A stretch of DNA of 64,000 nucleotides, taken from Hyphomonas johnsonii MHS-2. Lineage in GTDB: Bacteria > Pseudomonadota > Alphaproteobacteria > Caulobacterales > Hyphomonadaceae. The position numbers were made by a program, and so were the translations under genes. The stretch spans positions 39,490 through 103,489 of the forward strand of contig NZ_ARYK01000010.1 in the NCBI RefSeq assembly GCF_000685275.1. The letters run 5' to 3'. Position 1 is the first letter of the stretch. Each line of letters opens with the position of its first letter. The notes below the pieces were generated by a model. The model searched no databases. It saw only the letters and a list, made by a program, of their open reading frames with translations, and was not told the origin of the DNA. Shown piece by piece: positions 18,467-29,375 of the stretch.

Positions 18467-19423
18467 ATGCGGATGCCACAGAGACGTCGCGGCAGTGGCC
18501 TGCTGGGCGGGCGATTCATCATCATCCTGATCGGGCTCGCCGGCCTCTTCATCTACTGGCAGATGAACCAGAGCGAAGTGCCGTTTTCCGGCCGCAAGCA
18601 GCTGAACACGATCTCGCTGCAGGAGGAGGTCAAGCTTGGCCAGCAATCCTATGTCCAGATCCTCAGCCAGGAACAGCAGCAGGGGCACGCGGTGCTGTGT
18701 GCGTCCGAGGGCGGGTGCGCCGGGGCGGAACTGGCGCTGACGAATGACGTCCGTGCGATTGGCGCGCGCCTGCAGGTCGCGGCCGTGCAACTGGAATCGG
18801 AGCTGCGCGAGTCGGGCTTTGCCTTCACACCGGTCGCCGAACAGTTCGACTGGACGTATTATGTCGTCAATTCCGAGACGCCGAATGCCTTCTGCCTGCC
18901 GGGCGGTTATGTGGCGATCTATACCGGCATCCTCGACATTACCGGCAACCAGGACGGCCAGGTGACGCTGGACGACCTGTCCGATCCGGCCATGCTGGCG
19001 GTCGTCATGGGCCACGAGATCGGCCATGCGCTGGCCCATCACGGCGCCGAGCGGATGAGCCAGCAGAAGGTCATGCAGATGGGCCAGATCGCGGTGGGGG
19101 CGGGTCTCGGCGACATGAGCGTCGGGCAGCAGCGCGCAATCATGCAGGCCTTCGGCATAGCGGCGCAGGGCGGCATGCTGGCGTTTTCACGCGAGCATGA
19201 AAGCGAGGCCGACAAGATCGGTCTCGATCTGCTGGTGCGCGCCTGTTACGACCCGCGCCAGGCACCGGAGCTGTGGCAGCGGATGGGCAAGCTGAACGAG
19301 GGCCAGGCGCCACCGGAATGGATGTCGACCCACCCGGCCTCGGAAACGCGCGTCGAGAATTTCCGCAAATGGATGCCGGACGCCATCGCCGAATATGAGC
19401 GGCGCTGCGGGCCGTTGAACTAG
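18467..19423 (+). CDS. M48-family metalloprotease, membrane-anchored
   Basis: The 318-residue protein has a basic N-terminus and one transmembrane anchor (FIIILIGLAGLFIYW). The M48 zinc motif follows in VVMGHEIGHALAHHGAERM, with the third ligand region EHESEADKIGLDLLVRACYDP. Proteases of this type (Oma1/LoiP-like) degrade damaged envelope proteins. ATG 18467 is preferred over 18431 because the anchor follows soon after. It is divergent from the MBL gene, which starts 113 bases away. Confidence 0.9.
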   Translation: MRMPQRRRGSGLLGGRFIIILIGLAGLFIYWQMNQSEVPFSGRKQLNTISLQEEVKLGQQSYVQILSQEQQQGHAVLCASEGGCAGAELALTNDVRAIGARLQVAAVQLESELRESGFAFTPVAEQFDWTYYVVNSETPNAFCLPGGYVAIYTGILDITGNQDGQVTLDDLSDPAMLAVVMGHEIGHALAHHGAERMSQQKVMQMGQIAVGAGLGDMSVGQQRAIMQAFGIAAQGGMLAFSREHESEADKIGLDLLVRACYDPRQAPELWQRMGKLNEGQAPPEWMSTHPASETRVENFRKWMPDAIAEYERRCGPLN

Positions 19424-19469
19424 CGAAAGGCGCGCTCGGGCGCAGTTGCGGCGGGACGGGAGTCATCAG

Positions 19470-19523
19470 CTTTGAAACGCAAAGTCATTTGTTGACAGAT
19501 GCATTAACTTTGATTTACAAAGT
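19470..19523 (+). promoter_or_regulatory. Promoter with two CTTTG-N5-CAAAG operators before the DUF2141 gene
   Basis: A sigma70-type promoter is visible: TTGACA at 19492-19497, a 17-base spacer, and TTACAA at 19515-19520. Two inverted repeats of the same form bracket it: CTTTG-AAACG-CAAAG at 19470-19484, just upstream of -35, and ACTTTG-ATTTA-CAAAGT at 19507-19523, over the -10. This geometry is typical of repression by a dimeric regulator binding twice. The regulator is not identified. Confidence 0.65.
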
Positions 19524-19554
19524 ACTCTGTCTCTAGACGAAAGGAGTTCGTGAC

Positions 19555-19983
19555 ATGCCCTGTTTCAAAACCGCCGCATCCGCTGCCCTGGTCGGCCTCT
19601 CGCCGCTCGCGGCGCAGGCCGCGCCCCTGACCTTCACCCTCGACGGCGTCGAAGCCCGGGGCGGCAAGCTCTATATCGGCGTCCAGACCGAAGCCCAGTT
19701 CATGAAGGACGGTGGCATTGCGGGCGAAATCGTTGATGCGCCTGCCGCCGGCTCGCAAACCTTCACGTTCGATGTGCCGGAGGGCCGCTACAGCGTGTCT
19801 GCCTGGCACGATGACAATGGCAACGGTGTATTCGATCGCGCCGAATCGGGCCGGCCGATCGATGGCTGGGCGATGATCAACGGGGCGAACCTGCGCGGTG
19901 AGCCGACCTTTGCCGACGTCAGTGTTGACGTGCCTGCGGGTGGCGTCAGCGTCTCCGAAACCCTGATCTATCCGATCAAGTAA
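19555..19983 (+). CDS. DUF2141-family exported protein
   Basis: The 142-residue product has a signal peptide ending AAQA and a single beta-rich DUF2141 domain. That domain includes the family hallmark YSVSAWHDDNGNGVFDRAESGRPIDGWA, an Asp/Asn-rich loop that looks like a calcium site. AAAGGAG lies 9 bases before the ATG. The function of the family is unknown. It has a strong promoter overlapped by two identical operator-like repeats, so it is probably switched on under a specific condition. Confidence 0.85.
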   Translation: MPCFKTAASAALVGLSPLAAQAAPLTFTLDGVEARGGKLYIGVQTEAQFMKDGGIAGEIVDAPAAGSQTFTFDVPEGRYSVSAWHDDNGNGVFDRAESGRPIDGWAMINGANLRGEPTFADVSVDVPAGGVSVSETLIYPIK

Positions 19984-20067
19984 TGCTCAACTCCGCGTGA
20001 CCGCGCTCGACGCGGCCTGAACGCCCTCATAGTCTCCTGTCCAGCGCCCGCCGGGCAGGAGATTTTC

Positions 20068-21144
20068 ATGCAATCCATCTACTGGGTCCTGACCTGGGCC
20101 TGCCATCGCAAGTGCGCACACTGTTATGACGATCGGTTCCGCCCCTATGTGCGCGGCGCCCTGACAGAGGTCGTGGCCGAGGGCCAGCGCGCCTATGAGC
20201 GCGTCATTGCCAACCTGCCGGACGACATGACCTGGGCGAACCGGGACACGGGGCAGCGCGAGCGGACCAGCCTGATCCTGGCGGGCGGCGAACTGCTGAT
20301 CGACGGGGTACGCGAGGAACTGTTCTATCCGGCACTTGATGCCATCCGCGCACGCTGGGGCGACAAGGGCCCACGCCTTGCCATGCAGGCCACTGGCGAC
20401 ATCCTGACGCCCGACATCCTCGACGCGGTGCTGGCGCGTGGCATCACGTCGATCGCGATAGCCTCGATCGACGATTACCATGTTGGCATGAAAGGCGAGC
20501 GGAAGTTCCGGTTCATGGAGAAGATCCGCGCGCTGATGGCGAGCCGCGGCGTGCACGAAGTGTCGATTGGCGGGGCAAAGAGCGACAAGCTGAAATCGCC
20601 GGACCCGGCGGCACGACCGCCTGCAGACGGCCCGACCTTCCTGTTCTTCGGCGCCCAGGAAGATCTCTGGATCGGCGAGCTGTGGCCACGGGGACGGGCC
20701 TGGGCAAACGGCCTGAGCAATGCCGGCTACGAAACGAATTTCTGCGCCCGCTGGTCGGGTGGGCGGAACTTCCTCAAAATGCATGAGGCTGGCAGCGAGA
20801 TCGCCATCGAGCCGGACGGGTCGATCTATCCGTGCTGCCTGAAGACCAAGGCGCCGCTGGGATCGCTGGCCGAAGAACGACTGGAAGACATCCTCAACAG
20901 CGTTGCTGCATTGCCGGCGATCCAGGCCCTGAATGATGGTGATCCCGAACGGATGGGCGAGGCTTCAGGCTGGAGCCGCGAAGACTTCCGGGCAAATTCG
21001 GTCGCCACGGATGGCAAGGGGCGCGAGGTGGCGAACATGTGCCTTGGCTGCGACCATTATTTCGAGGCGCATCTGGGGGCTGAACTGCGTGCGCTGCGGG
21101 CCGAACGCCTGGCAGCGGCAAAATTGACCGCGCCGGCGACCTGA
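20068..21144 (+). CDS. Orphan radical SAM protein
   Basis: The 358-residue protein carries the radical SAM cluster motif C12-X3-C16-X2-C19 (ACHRKCAHC) directly at the N-terminus. A C-terminal extension holds C256, C257, C325 and C328 (PCCLK and MCLGC), resembling a shortened SPASM/twitch auxiliary cluster domain. Such enzymes often modify peptides or enzymes. No precursor peptide, transporter or other maturation gene is adjacent. The neighbours are a DUF2141 protein and a TetR regulator. I do not recognise the subfamily. Confidence 0.8.
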   Translation: MQSIYWVLTWACHRKCAHCYDDRFRPYVRGALTEVVAEGQRAYERVIANLPDDMTWANRDTGQRERTSLILAGGELLIDGVREELFYPALDAIRARWGDKGPRLAMQATGDILTPDILDAVLARGITSIAIASIDDYHVGMKGERKFRFMEKIRALMASRGVHEVSIGGAKSDKLKSPDPAARPPADGPTFLFFGAQEDLWIGELWPRGRAWANGLSNAGYETNFCARWSGGRNFLKMHEAGSEIAIEPDGSIYPCCLKTKAPLGSLAEERLEDILNSVAALPAIQALNDGDPERMGEASGWSREDFRANSVATDGKGREVANMCLGCDHYFEAHLGAELRALRAERLAAAKLTAPAT

Positions 21145-21255
21145 AAAGGTGCCGGCGCGGCCGTGTCCCGTCCCTCTTGCATCGCGTGCCAGTCCCACCC
21201 AGCCTGCCTAGCTCTTGAAAAAGACGCTTCAATTGTGCGGATCAAAGTCATCCGA

Positions 21256-21286
21256 TTGCAAGTTTTACATACCACTGGTATGTAAA
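21256..21286 (+). promoter_or_regulatory. Promoter and TetR operator in front of the tetR-like gene
   Basis: A perfect 11-base inverted repeat (arm TTTACATACCA, one-base centre) occupies 21264-21286. A promoter TTGCAA (21256-21261), 17-base spacer, TATGTA (21279-21284) lies across it. The start codon of the TetR-family gene is 23 bases further on, so autorepression is the simplest reading. Confidence 0.7.
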
Positions 21287-21308
21287 TTAAACAACCGAAA
21301 TCTGGAAA

Positions 21309-21899
21309 ATGGCAAAGCGGACCCAAGAGCAAGCCGAGGAAACTCGCCGCGCGATAATCGCGGCGGCGAGACACCTGTTCGCGACCGAGGGCTACGCGGC
21401 CACATCGATTGCGAAAATTGTTGCAGATGCCGGCGCGACCAAGGGCGCCCTGTTCCACCATTTTGCCAGCAAGGAATCGCTCTTCCTTGAAGTCTGGAAC
21501 ACCATCCAGCTTGAAATGGACGCTGAAACCCGCGCGGCGGCCGAGGCCGGACGGTCGCCGAGCGACCCCTATGCGGCGTTCCTCGCCGGGACCCGCGTCT
21601 ATTTCAAATGGGCATCGAAAGAGGAATACCAGCGGATCGCACTGGTGGATGGCCGCGCGGTGATGGGGCTGGAACGGTGGCAGGAACGCGACGACCGTCT
21701 GGGCCGCAGCAATGTCGAGGGCGGCGTGCGGCATCTGGCCCGCAAGGGGCTGATCAAGGAACGGAACGTGGTGGCGCTTTCGATCATGCTGCTGAACGCC
21801 CTGAACGGGGCCGGCTTTGCCCTGACCCGCAACGATCCCGGCATCACCGCGGACAGCCTGTTCGAAGCGTTCGAGGAATTGCTGCGCGGGCTCCGCTAG
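21309..21899 (+). CDS. TetR/AcrR-family transcriptional regulator
   Basis: The 196-residue protein has the standard N-terminal helix-turn-helix (TRRAIIAAARHLFATEGYAATSIAKIVADAGATKGALFHHFASKESLF), with a ligand-binding helical domain after it. The palindrome at 21264-21286 overlaps its own promoter. The target beyond itself is unclear. The preceding radical SAM gene is on the same strand but upstream, and the next gene converges, so other targets are likely elsewhere. Its stop overlaps the end of the convergent oxygenase gene by four bases. Confidence 0.92.
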   Translation: MAKRTQEQAEETRRAIIAAARHLFATEGYAATSIAKIVADAGATKGALFHHFASKESLFLEVWNTIQLEMDAETRAAAEAGRSPSDPYAAFLAGTRVYFKWASKEEYQRIALVDGRAVMGLERWQERDDRLGRSNVEGGVRHLARKGLIKERNVVALSIMLLNALNGAGFALTRNDPGITADSLFEAFEELLRGLR

Positions 21900-22558
21900 G
21901 TCAGTGGATCGATGCGCGTGTCGCCGGACTGGTTGACGCGCCACCAGCCGGCGATGGCAAACCGCCGGGCGTGGGTGACGTCCACTGCATGCGGCACGGT
22001 TTCCGACAGCATGAAGACGGCGCCGCCGGCCTCCGGCATGATGTGGGCGACGGGCGGGGCCGCCGGATCGGCCCCCTCGGGCCAGATCGCCAGCGCGCCG
22101 CCCGTTTCCGGTTGCCACGCCTCATTGAGATAGACGACCAGAGACAGCACCCTGTTGCGGGCGCCTGCAAAACTGTCGAGGTGGCGGTCATAGAAGCCAC
22201 CCTCCGGGTAGACCACATAGCAGGCCTCGAATTCGAACATGCCGATCAGCAGCGCGCGGTTCAGGCTTTCGCGCACCGGTTCGGCCCAGGCCAGGAAAGC
22301 CCGCTGGGCGGCGCTTGATCCGTCCATCCACGCGATCCGGGTGCGCCGCACGGACCGGTCCAGCTGGAAGGCGTCCTCGCGGCCGATTCCGGCCGGGTCG
22401 AGGTCCTGTTCGGCGTCGCGCAGCAGGACCTCTGCGCGCAGGGCGGCGGTCAGGTCATCCGGCAACAGGCGGGGCTGCCAGCTCCAGCCACGCGCGGCGA
22501 GGTCGCCGGCGATGGCACCGAGCCGGTTGTCGCCGGGAAGCGGGACTGCGATGTGCAT
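21896..22558 (-). CDS. 2-oxoglutarate/Fe(II)-dependent oxygenase (prolyl-4-hydroxylase-like)
   Basis: The 220-residue protein has the iron-binding facial triad of the SM-20/PHD-like group: HLD in GGFYDRHLDSF, a distal histidine in ETVPHAVDVTHA, and the 2-oxoglutarate-binding arginine in RRFAIAGWWR. ALSLVVYLNEAW-type strands surround it. Members hydroxylate proline or other side chains on proteins, or small molecules. The substrate is not evident. It is the gene just downstream of carA. Confidence 0.87.
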   Translation of the reverse strand: MHIAVPLPGDNRLGAIAGDLAARGWSWQPRLLPDDLTAALRAEVLLRDAEQDLDPAGIGREDAFQLDRSVRRTRIAWMDGSSAAQRAFLAWAEPVRESLNRALLIGMFEFEACYVVYPEGGFYDRHLDSFAGARNRVLSLVVYLNEAWQPETGGALAIWPEGADPAAPPVAHIMPEAGGAVFMLSETVPHAVDVTHARRFAIAGWWRVNQSGDTRIDPLT

Positions 22559-22577
22559 CGAGGCTCAGGCGGCCGGA

Positions 22578-23759
22578 TCAGCCACGATGCGCGTCCATCA
22601 GGTCGGCAAAGCGGGCGAACAGGTAGAAGCTGTCCTGCGGGCCGGGCGATGCCTCGGGATGGTGCTGCACGGAAATGATCGGCTTGCCGGCAACACTGAG
22701 GCCGGAATTGGTGCCGTCGAACAGGGAGCGGTGGCTCTCGTTCACGCCTTCCGGCAGGGTCGCCGGGTCGACGGTGAAGCCGTGGTTCATGGACACGATC
22801 TCGACCTTGCCGGTCGCGAGGTCCTTGACCGGGTGGTTCGCACCATGGTGGCCCTGCGCCATCTTCATCGTCTTCGCGCCAAAGGCGAGGGCGAGCAGCT
22901 GGTGGCCGAGGCAGATGCCGAGAATCGGAATGCCGCTGGCGATGAGCGCGCGGATCATCTCGCCGGAACGCTGGTCGGTGGCGGCCGGGTCACCGGGGCC
23001 GTTGGCCAGGACAACGCCGTCGGGCTTGAGCGCGGCGATGGTGCTGGCGCTGGTGTCACCGTTCACGACAGTGGTGCGGGCACCGATGCTGGCGAGGTTG
23101 CGCAGGATGTTTTTCTTCACGCCGAAATCGACCAGGACGACGTGGAAGCGGGGGGTTTCCAGCGTGCCATAGCCGGTAGCGGCGGCCCAGAGCTGTTCGG
23201 AATTGTCGAACGCGGCGTCAACATCGACATCGGCGGCGAGGTCGGCGTCATCAAGCCCTTCCCAGGCGCGTGCCTGTTCGACGAGGGCATCGGTATCAAT
23301 CCCGCCTTCGGGAGCATGGCAGATGGCGGCCTTGGGCATGCCGCGTTCGCGTATCAGGCGAGTGATCGCGCGCGTGTCGACCCCTGACAGGCCGATAATC
23401 CCGCGTGCCTTCAGCCAGGCATCGAAATGGTTGGTCGACCGCCAGCTGGACGGTGCGGTGATCGGTTCGCGAAAGATTGCGCCGCGTGCCGCCGTGGCGG
23501 CAGGCACTGACGATTCCTCGTGGTCTTCTGCATTGGTGCCTACGTTTCCGATGTGCGGAAACGTGAACAGGACCAGTTGTGAGGCGTAGGACGGATCGGT
23601 CAGGATCTCCTGGTAGCCGGTAATCGCTGTATTGAAACACAATTCACCGACATGGGTGCCGACTGCGCCTGCACCCGTCCCGAGGAACACCGTACCGTCC
23701 GCCAGGGCCACTGCTCCCGTCGCTGGCGACTGTGCTTGAACTTTAATGTCTTTAGTCAT
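22578..23759 (-). CDS. carA: Carbamoyl-phosphate synthase small subunit
   Basis: The 393-residue protein has the CarA N-terminal domain ([45 protein letters not shown]) and a class I glutamine amidotransferase domain. The nucleophile Cys is in [14 protein letters not shown] and the His/Glu pair in [11 protein letters not shown]. It releases ammonia from glutamine and channels it to CarB. carB lies about 5.6 kb downstream on the same strand. The gene is divergent from yqeY. Confidence 0.98.
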   Translation of the reverse strand: MTKDIKVQAQSPATGAVALADGTVFLGTGAGAVGTHVGELCFNTAITGYQEILTDPSYASQLVLFTFPHIGNVGTNAEDHEESSVPAATAARGAIFREPITAPSSWRSTNHFDAWLKARGIIGLSGVDTRAITRLIRERGMPKAAICHAPEGGIDTDALVEQARAWEGLDDADLAADVDVDAAFDNSEQLWAAATGYGTLETPRFHVVLVDFGVKKNILRNLASIGARTTVVNGDTSASTIAALKPDGVVLANGPGDPAATDQRSGEMIRALIASGIPILGICLGHQLLALAFGAKTMKMAQGHHGANHPVKDLATGKVEIVSMNHGFTVDPATLPEGVNESHRSLFDGTNSGLSVAGKPIISVQHHPEASPGPQDSFYLFARFADLMDAHRG

Positions 23760-23916
23760 ATGTCATTTCGCTGCCGGACCGTTTTCTGGTCGTTAACCCA
23801 ACCGACCGAGTTTCTGTCCGGTTAATGGGGCTGAGTCTACGCATCGTCAAGCAAACTGGCGCATGCGCCACGTGAAAGGCAATAACGACATGGGTCGAGT
23901 GGATACATGTGAAACA

Positions 23917-24384
23917 ATGTCGCTGAAGACGCGCATCGTTGAGGCATTGAAATCCGAAATCGAAAATGGTGGCAATGACGTCCGTGTGGCGACACTGCGC
24001 CTGATCGAGTGCGCGATGCGCGACCGGGATGTCTGTGCCCGTGGCCGCGGCGTCGGCGAAGGCTGCCCTGACGCTGATGTGCGCGCGGTGCTGGAGACCA
24101 TGGTGGCCCAGCGCGAAGCGTCTGCGCGTGAGCAGGATGCTGCCGGTCGGATCGAGGACGCCATCCGCGAGCGCGAGGAAATCGAGGTGATCCAGCAATT
24201 CCTGCCGGTGCCGCTGAGTGGCGCCAAGCTGGAGGCTGCGGTCAGCGAGATCGTCGAGGATCTCGGCGCTTCGAAGCTGAAGGATGTCGGGCGCTGCATG
24301 ACGGCGCTGAAGGAACGGTTCCCGGGCCTGGTCGATACCGGCAGCGCCGGCAAGGCCGTTCGCGACGCGCTGTCGCGCCGCTGA
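23917..24384 (+). CDS. GatB/YqeY-domain protein
   Basis: The 155-residue protein matches the YqeY family: it opens MSLKTRIVEALKSEI and has the EREEIEVIQQFLPVPLSGAKLEAAVSEIVEDLGASKLKDVGRCMTALKERFPGLVDTGSAGKAV block shared with the tail domain of GatB, which touches tRNA. The function of the stand-alone protein is unknown. The segment CARGRGVGEGCPDADV is a little unusual for the family, which more often has a DDRLSDEDV-type loop. ATG 23917 gives the usual length. carA-yqeY-dnaG-rpoD order is common in alphaproteobacteria. Confidence 0.88.
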   Translation: MSLKTRIVEALKSEIENGGNDVRVATLRLIECAMRDRDVCARGRGVGEGCPDADVRAVLETMVAQREASAREQDAAGRIEDAIREREEIEVIQQFLPVPLSGAKLEAAVSEIVEDLGASKLKDVGRCMTALKERFPGLVDTGSAGKAVRDALSRR

Positions 24385-24554
24385 CAGGTTTCCAAAATTT
24401 AATCGTCTGAAGCGCACGCGCCAGCGTGTGCGCGTGCCTTGTGGCGTGCGGGTTGTGCGCCCGCGCGAGGGGAGCCCGAATTGCGGCGCTGCGAGGGAAC
24501 CTTGCCGTGAGGACCTGCGTTAAGCCGGTGTTCTCGCAAGGAAAGGAACCGAAA

Positions 24555-25304
24555 ATGAAGACCTATTTAGCTCCTCTTGGTGCCGCAGCCCTTCTCGCCA
24601 CGCTGGCAGCCTGCTCCGGCGCCGATACCGACATGGATACGGCCCACACTGACACCGCAACGGCGCCGTACGCCGACACGACCCCGACCGACACGACGAT
24701 GCCGGCCACGCCGACCGAAACCGCACTCGCCCGGACCGCCTATGTCATGGCCGCCGACGAGTTCGCAGCCTCGGACCTGATCGGTGACGACATTGTCGGC
24801 GCTGACGGCGAAACGATTGCCACCGTGGCAGACGTCCTGATCGGCAATGACGACCAGGGCCAGATCGTGTTCCGCAATGGCGGCGTCCTTGGCATTGCCG
24901 GTGAACTGGGCACGCTGCCATTCACGTCTGTGTCGGTGAAACTCGACGCCAACCATGAACCGACGATCACGGCCGCTCTGGTCGAAAAGTCGCTCGACGG
25001 TGTTGCCGAGTTCGAGCAGGACGGCGTCAATGACTACCGCCTGGCATCCGAACTGATCGGCACCAATGCCGAGCTGTCTGTTGCGGACAATTATACCCGC
25101 ATCACCAACCTGCTGATGAATACGGACGGCAAGGTCAATCATGCTGTGGTCACCGATGGTGTCTCTGGCGTGGCGGGCGGCGACCGCCTGGTCATTGCCT
25201 TTGACGATGTCACCGTCGCGCAAGGCGATGGGGAAGGTGACGTCATCGTCAACAAGACACCTGACCAGCTGAAAACCGCTTCCGTGTTGCACGCCACCAA
25301 GTAA
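24555..25304 (+). CDS. PRC-barrel-domain lipoprotein
   Basis: The 249-residue product has a lipoprotein signal (PLGAAALLATLAAC), a Thr/Asp/Pro-rich linker (~residues 25-60), and two PRC-barrel-like modules. The first is SDLIGDDIVGADGETIATVADVLIGNDDQGQIVFRNGGVLG, and the second is a weaker match around ASELIGTNAELSVADNYTRITNLLMNTDGKVNHAVV. PRC barrels occur in RimM and photosynthetic reaction centres and mediate protein contacts. The envelope role is unknown. A strong terminator follows. The 170-base leader contains GC-rich imperfect hairpins around 24411-24433. Confidence 0.78.
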   Translation: MKTYLAPLGAAALLATLAACSGADTDMDTAHTDTATAPYADTTPTDTTMPATPTETALARTAYVMAADEFAASDLIGDDIVGADGETIATVADVLIGNDDQGQIVFRNGGVLGIAGELGTLPFTSVSVKLDANHEPTITAALVEKSLDGVAEFEQDGVNDYRLASELIGTNAELSVADNYTRITNLLMNTDGKVNHAVVTDGVSGVAGGDRLVIAFDDVTVAQGDGEGDVIVNKTPDQLKTASVLHATK

Positions 25305-25336
25305 GCCCGGTTCCAAGCCGGTCTCACACCTGCATC

Positions 25337-25366
25337 AATGGCCCCGCCCGACGGCGGGGCCATTTT
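25337..25366 (+). terminator. Rho-independent terminator after the PRC-barrel lipoprotein
   Basis: A 12-bp stem, AATGGCCCCGCC / GGCGGGGCCATT, with a 4-base loop, ending in TTTT. It begins 33 bases after the stop at 25304 and separates this gene from dnaG. Confidence 0.8.
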
Positions 25367-25435
25367 GCGATTGGCGGGCGCAGACCGGTATTCTTTGCTT
25401 CCATGAACAGGCTGGCGCGCGCTACAATGACCCGA

Positions 25436-27298
25436 ATGTCCCAGACCATACGCATCCCCGATGGCTTCGTTGAGGAGCTGAAAGCCCGCATCCGACCGTC
25501 GGATGTGATTGGCCGGAAGGTGAAGCTGGTCAAGAAGGGCAAGGAATGGGTCGGCCTGTCGCCCTTTACCGCTGAAAAGACACCAAGTTTCTACGTCAAC
25601 GACCAGAAACGCATCTTCAAGTGCTTCTCCTCCGGCATGGGCGGTGACGTCATCAGCTTCGTGATGGAGACCGAGCGCCTGTCCTTCATGGAGGCCGTGG
25701 AAAAGCTCGCGGAAGAGGCAGGCATGAGCCTGCCGAAGGCCAGTCCGGAAGCCGCTGAAGAATATGATCACCGCAAGCGGCTGCAGGCGGCCTGCGAAGC
25801 GGCGGCGGCGTATTTCGAGGACCGGCTGCAATCGTCCGAAGGTGTTGCGGCGCGGGCCTACCTGGAAGGGCGCGGCCTGTTGCCGGCAGCCTGGCGGCGC
25901 CACCGGCTCGGCTATTCCCCTGATGACTGGCGCAAGACGATCGAGCACCTGAAGACGCAAGGCTTCACGATGCCGGAAATCCTCGAAGCGGGACTTGCCA
26001 AGGAAAGCGACAAAGGCGGCGAGCCGTATGACGCCTTCCGCGGGCGCCTGATGTTTCCGATCCCGGATTCGCGCGGCGGCATCATCGCATTCGGCGGCCG
26101 GGGCCTGACCCCCGACGCCAAGCCGAAATACCTCAATTCCGGCGACACGCCGCTCTTCCACAAGTCGCGCGTCCTGTATCGCTACAAGGCGGCCCGTGAG
26201 GCGCTGGGCCACGGCGAGGGCGGCGGCCTCATTGTCTGCGAAGGCTACATGGACGCCATCGCGCTGGCGGAGGCGGGGTTTGGAGAGGCTGTGGCCCCGT
26301 TGGGCACGGCCCTGACCGAGGAGCAGATTTCGCTGCTCTGGCGGGCCGGCCCGGAACCCGTGCTCTGCTTTGATGGTGACAAGGCAGGCCTCGGCGCTGC
26401 CTTCCGGGCGATTGACCGGGCCCTGCCGCATGTCGAGCCCGGCCGGTCGCTTTATTTCGTCCTGCTGCCGGACGGCATGGACCCCGACGACCTGATTCGC
26501 GCCAGCGGACCGGCTGCCATGGCCGAAGCCCTGGAAAATCGCCTCGCCTTGTCGGAATTGCTGTGGCGGCGGGAACGGGATTCCGAGCCCCTCGACACGC
26601 CCGAACGCCAGGCCGGGCTGGACGCCCGCCTGATGGCGGCGGCTGCCCAGATCAAGCATGCCGGTGTCCGGGCCGCGTACGAGCGGGACCTTAAGGCCCG
26701 GATGCGTGACCATTTCTGGCAGCTGAGACAGTCAAACCGCAGTAAAGATAACAGGAAGCGCCCCGGATCGGGACACAATCCCGCGTCAGGAGAATCCGGC
26801 CAGTCGGCGCTGAAAAGCGGCGCGCCCGCCAAGCTGCGCGGCCTTGGCGCCATTGTCCGTGCCATCGACAGCCCCTACCTCCTGTCGCTCGGTGATGAAA
26901 CACTGGCCGCATCCGTGTTTCCGGATCCGGATGTCAGCCAGATCCGCGATTGCGTGCTCGACTTCGTGAACGCAGGCAAGCCTATTGACCGCGGGGCCTT
27001 GAGCGCCCATTTACTCGAAACCGGGAACATGCGCGCGTCCAGATTGCTCAAAGATTATCCTGATACGCCTCAGATAGCGGCCGATGGCCCAGAGGCACGG
27101 GAATGGCTGATAGCCCTCGAGCAATACATGGTGGTGAGAAGTTCCGATGGGCAGGAACCCGGCTCTGGCACAGATGCTGCGAGCGGGGAGTCGACGGCGT
27201 CACCTTCAGCGTGGCGGCGGCGTCACCAGCTTGTCGCAGAACGCCGGGCCTTGAGGGCCCGCATGAACGAGGCAGCAGGAAAAGTCGGCGAGAGCTGA
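25436..27298 (+). CDS. dnaG: DNA primase
   Basis: The ~620-residue protein has the primase layout: an N-terminal zinc-ribbon-like region, the TOPRIM catalytic core (LIVCEGYMDAIALAEAGFGEAVAPLGTALT and CFDGDKAGLGAA), and a C-terminal DnaB-binding helical domain. The zinc ribbon is degenerate: at the four ligand positions there are S42, T45, C63 and S66, so only one Cys remains and zinc binding is improbable. Degenerate primase zinc sites occur in other alphaproteobacteria as far as I recall. ATG 25403 would add 11 residues. rpoD follows, as in the classic macromolecular-synthesis operon. Confidence 0.96.
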   Translation: MSQTIRIPDGFVEELKARIRPSDVIGRKVKLVKKGKEWVGLSPFTAEKTPSFYVNDQKRIFKCFSSGMGGDVISFVMETERLSFMEAVEKLAEEAGMSLPKASPEAAEEYDHRKRLQAACEAAAAYFEDRLQSSEGVAARAYLEGRGLLPAAWRRHRLGYSPDDWRKTIEHLKTQGFTMPEILEAGLAKESDKGGEPYDAFRGRLMFPIPDSRGGIIAFGGRGLTPDAKPKYLNSGDTPLFHKSRVLYRYKAAREALGHGEGGGLIVCEGYMDAIALAEAGFGEAVAPLGTALTEEQISLLWRAGPEPVLCFDGDKAGLGAAFRAIDRALPHVEPGRSLYFVLLPDGMDPDDLIRASGPAAMAEALENRLALSELLWRRERDSEPLDTPERQAGLDARLMAAAAQIKHAGVRAAYERDLKARMRDHFWQLRQSNRSKDNRKRPGSGHNPASGESGQSALKSGAPAKLRGLGAIVRAIDSPYLLSLGDETLAASVFPDPDVSQIRDCVLDFVNAGKPIDRGALSAHLLETGNMRASRLLKDYPDTPQIAADGPEAREWLIALEQYMVVRSSDGQEPGSGTDAASGESTASPSAWRRRHQLVAERRALRARMNEAAGKVGES

Positions 27299-27363
27299 AA
27301 GCGCAGGGCAGTTTTGGGCAATCCGGCAGGGCAGTGGCCGGTGTCCCGACAGGAGAGATTTGA

Positions 27364-29319
<1,956 letters not shown>

Positions 29320-29343
29320 CGCGACCTGGCGTGTGAAAATTTG

Positions 29344-29375
29344 AAGGCGGCCGGTTCAAGCCGGCCGCCTTTTTT
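29344..29375 (+). terminator. Rho-independent terminator of rpoD
   Basis: An 11-bp stem, AAGGCGGCCGG / CCGGCCGCCTT, with a 6-base loop, followed by TTTTTT. It starts 25 bases after the rpoD stop. It also borders the end of the convergent gene at 29375. Confidence 0.9.

Noticed and set aside
24411..24433. Possible riboswitch or terminator in the leader of the PRC-barrel lipoprotein
   Set aside because: The GC-rich hairpin is imperfect, lacks a U-tract and matches no riboswitch class I can recognise.
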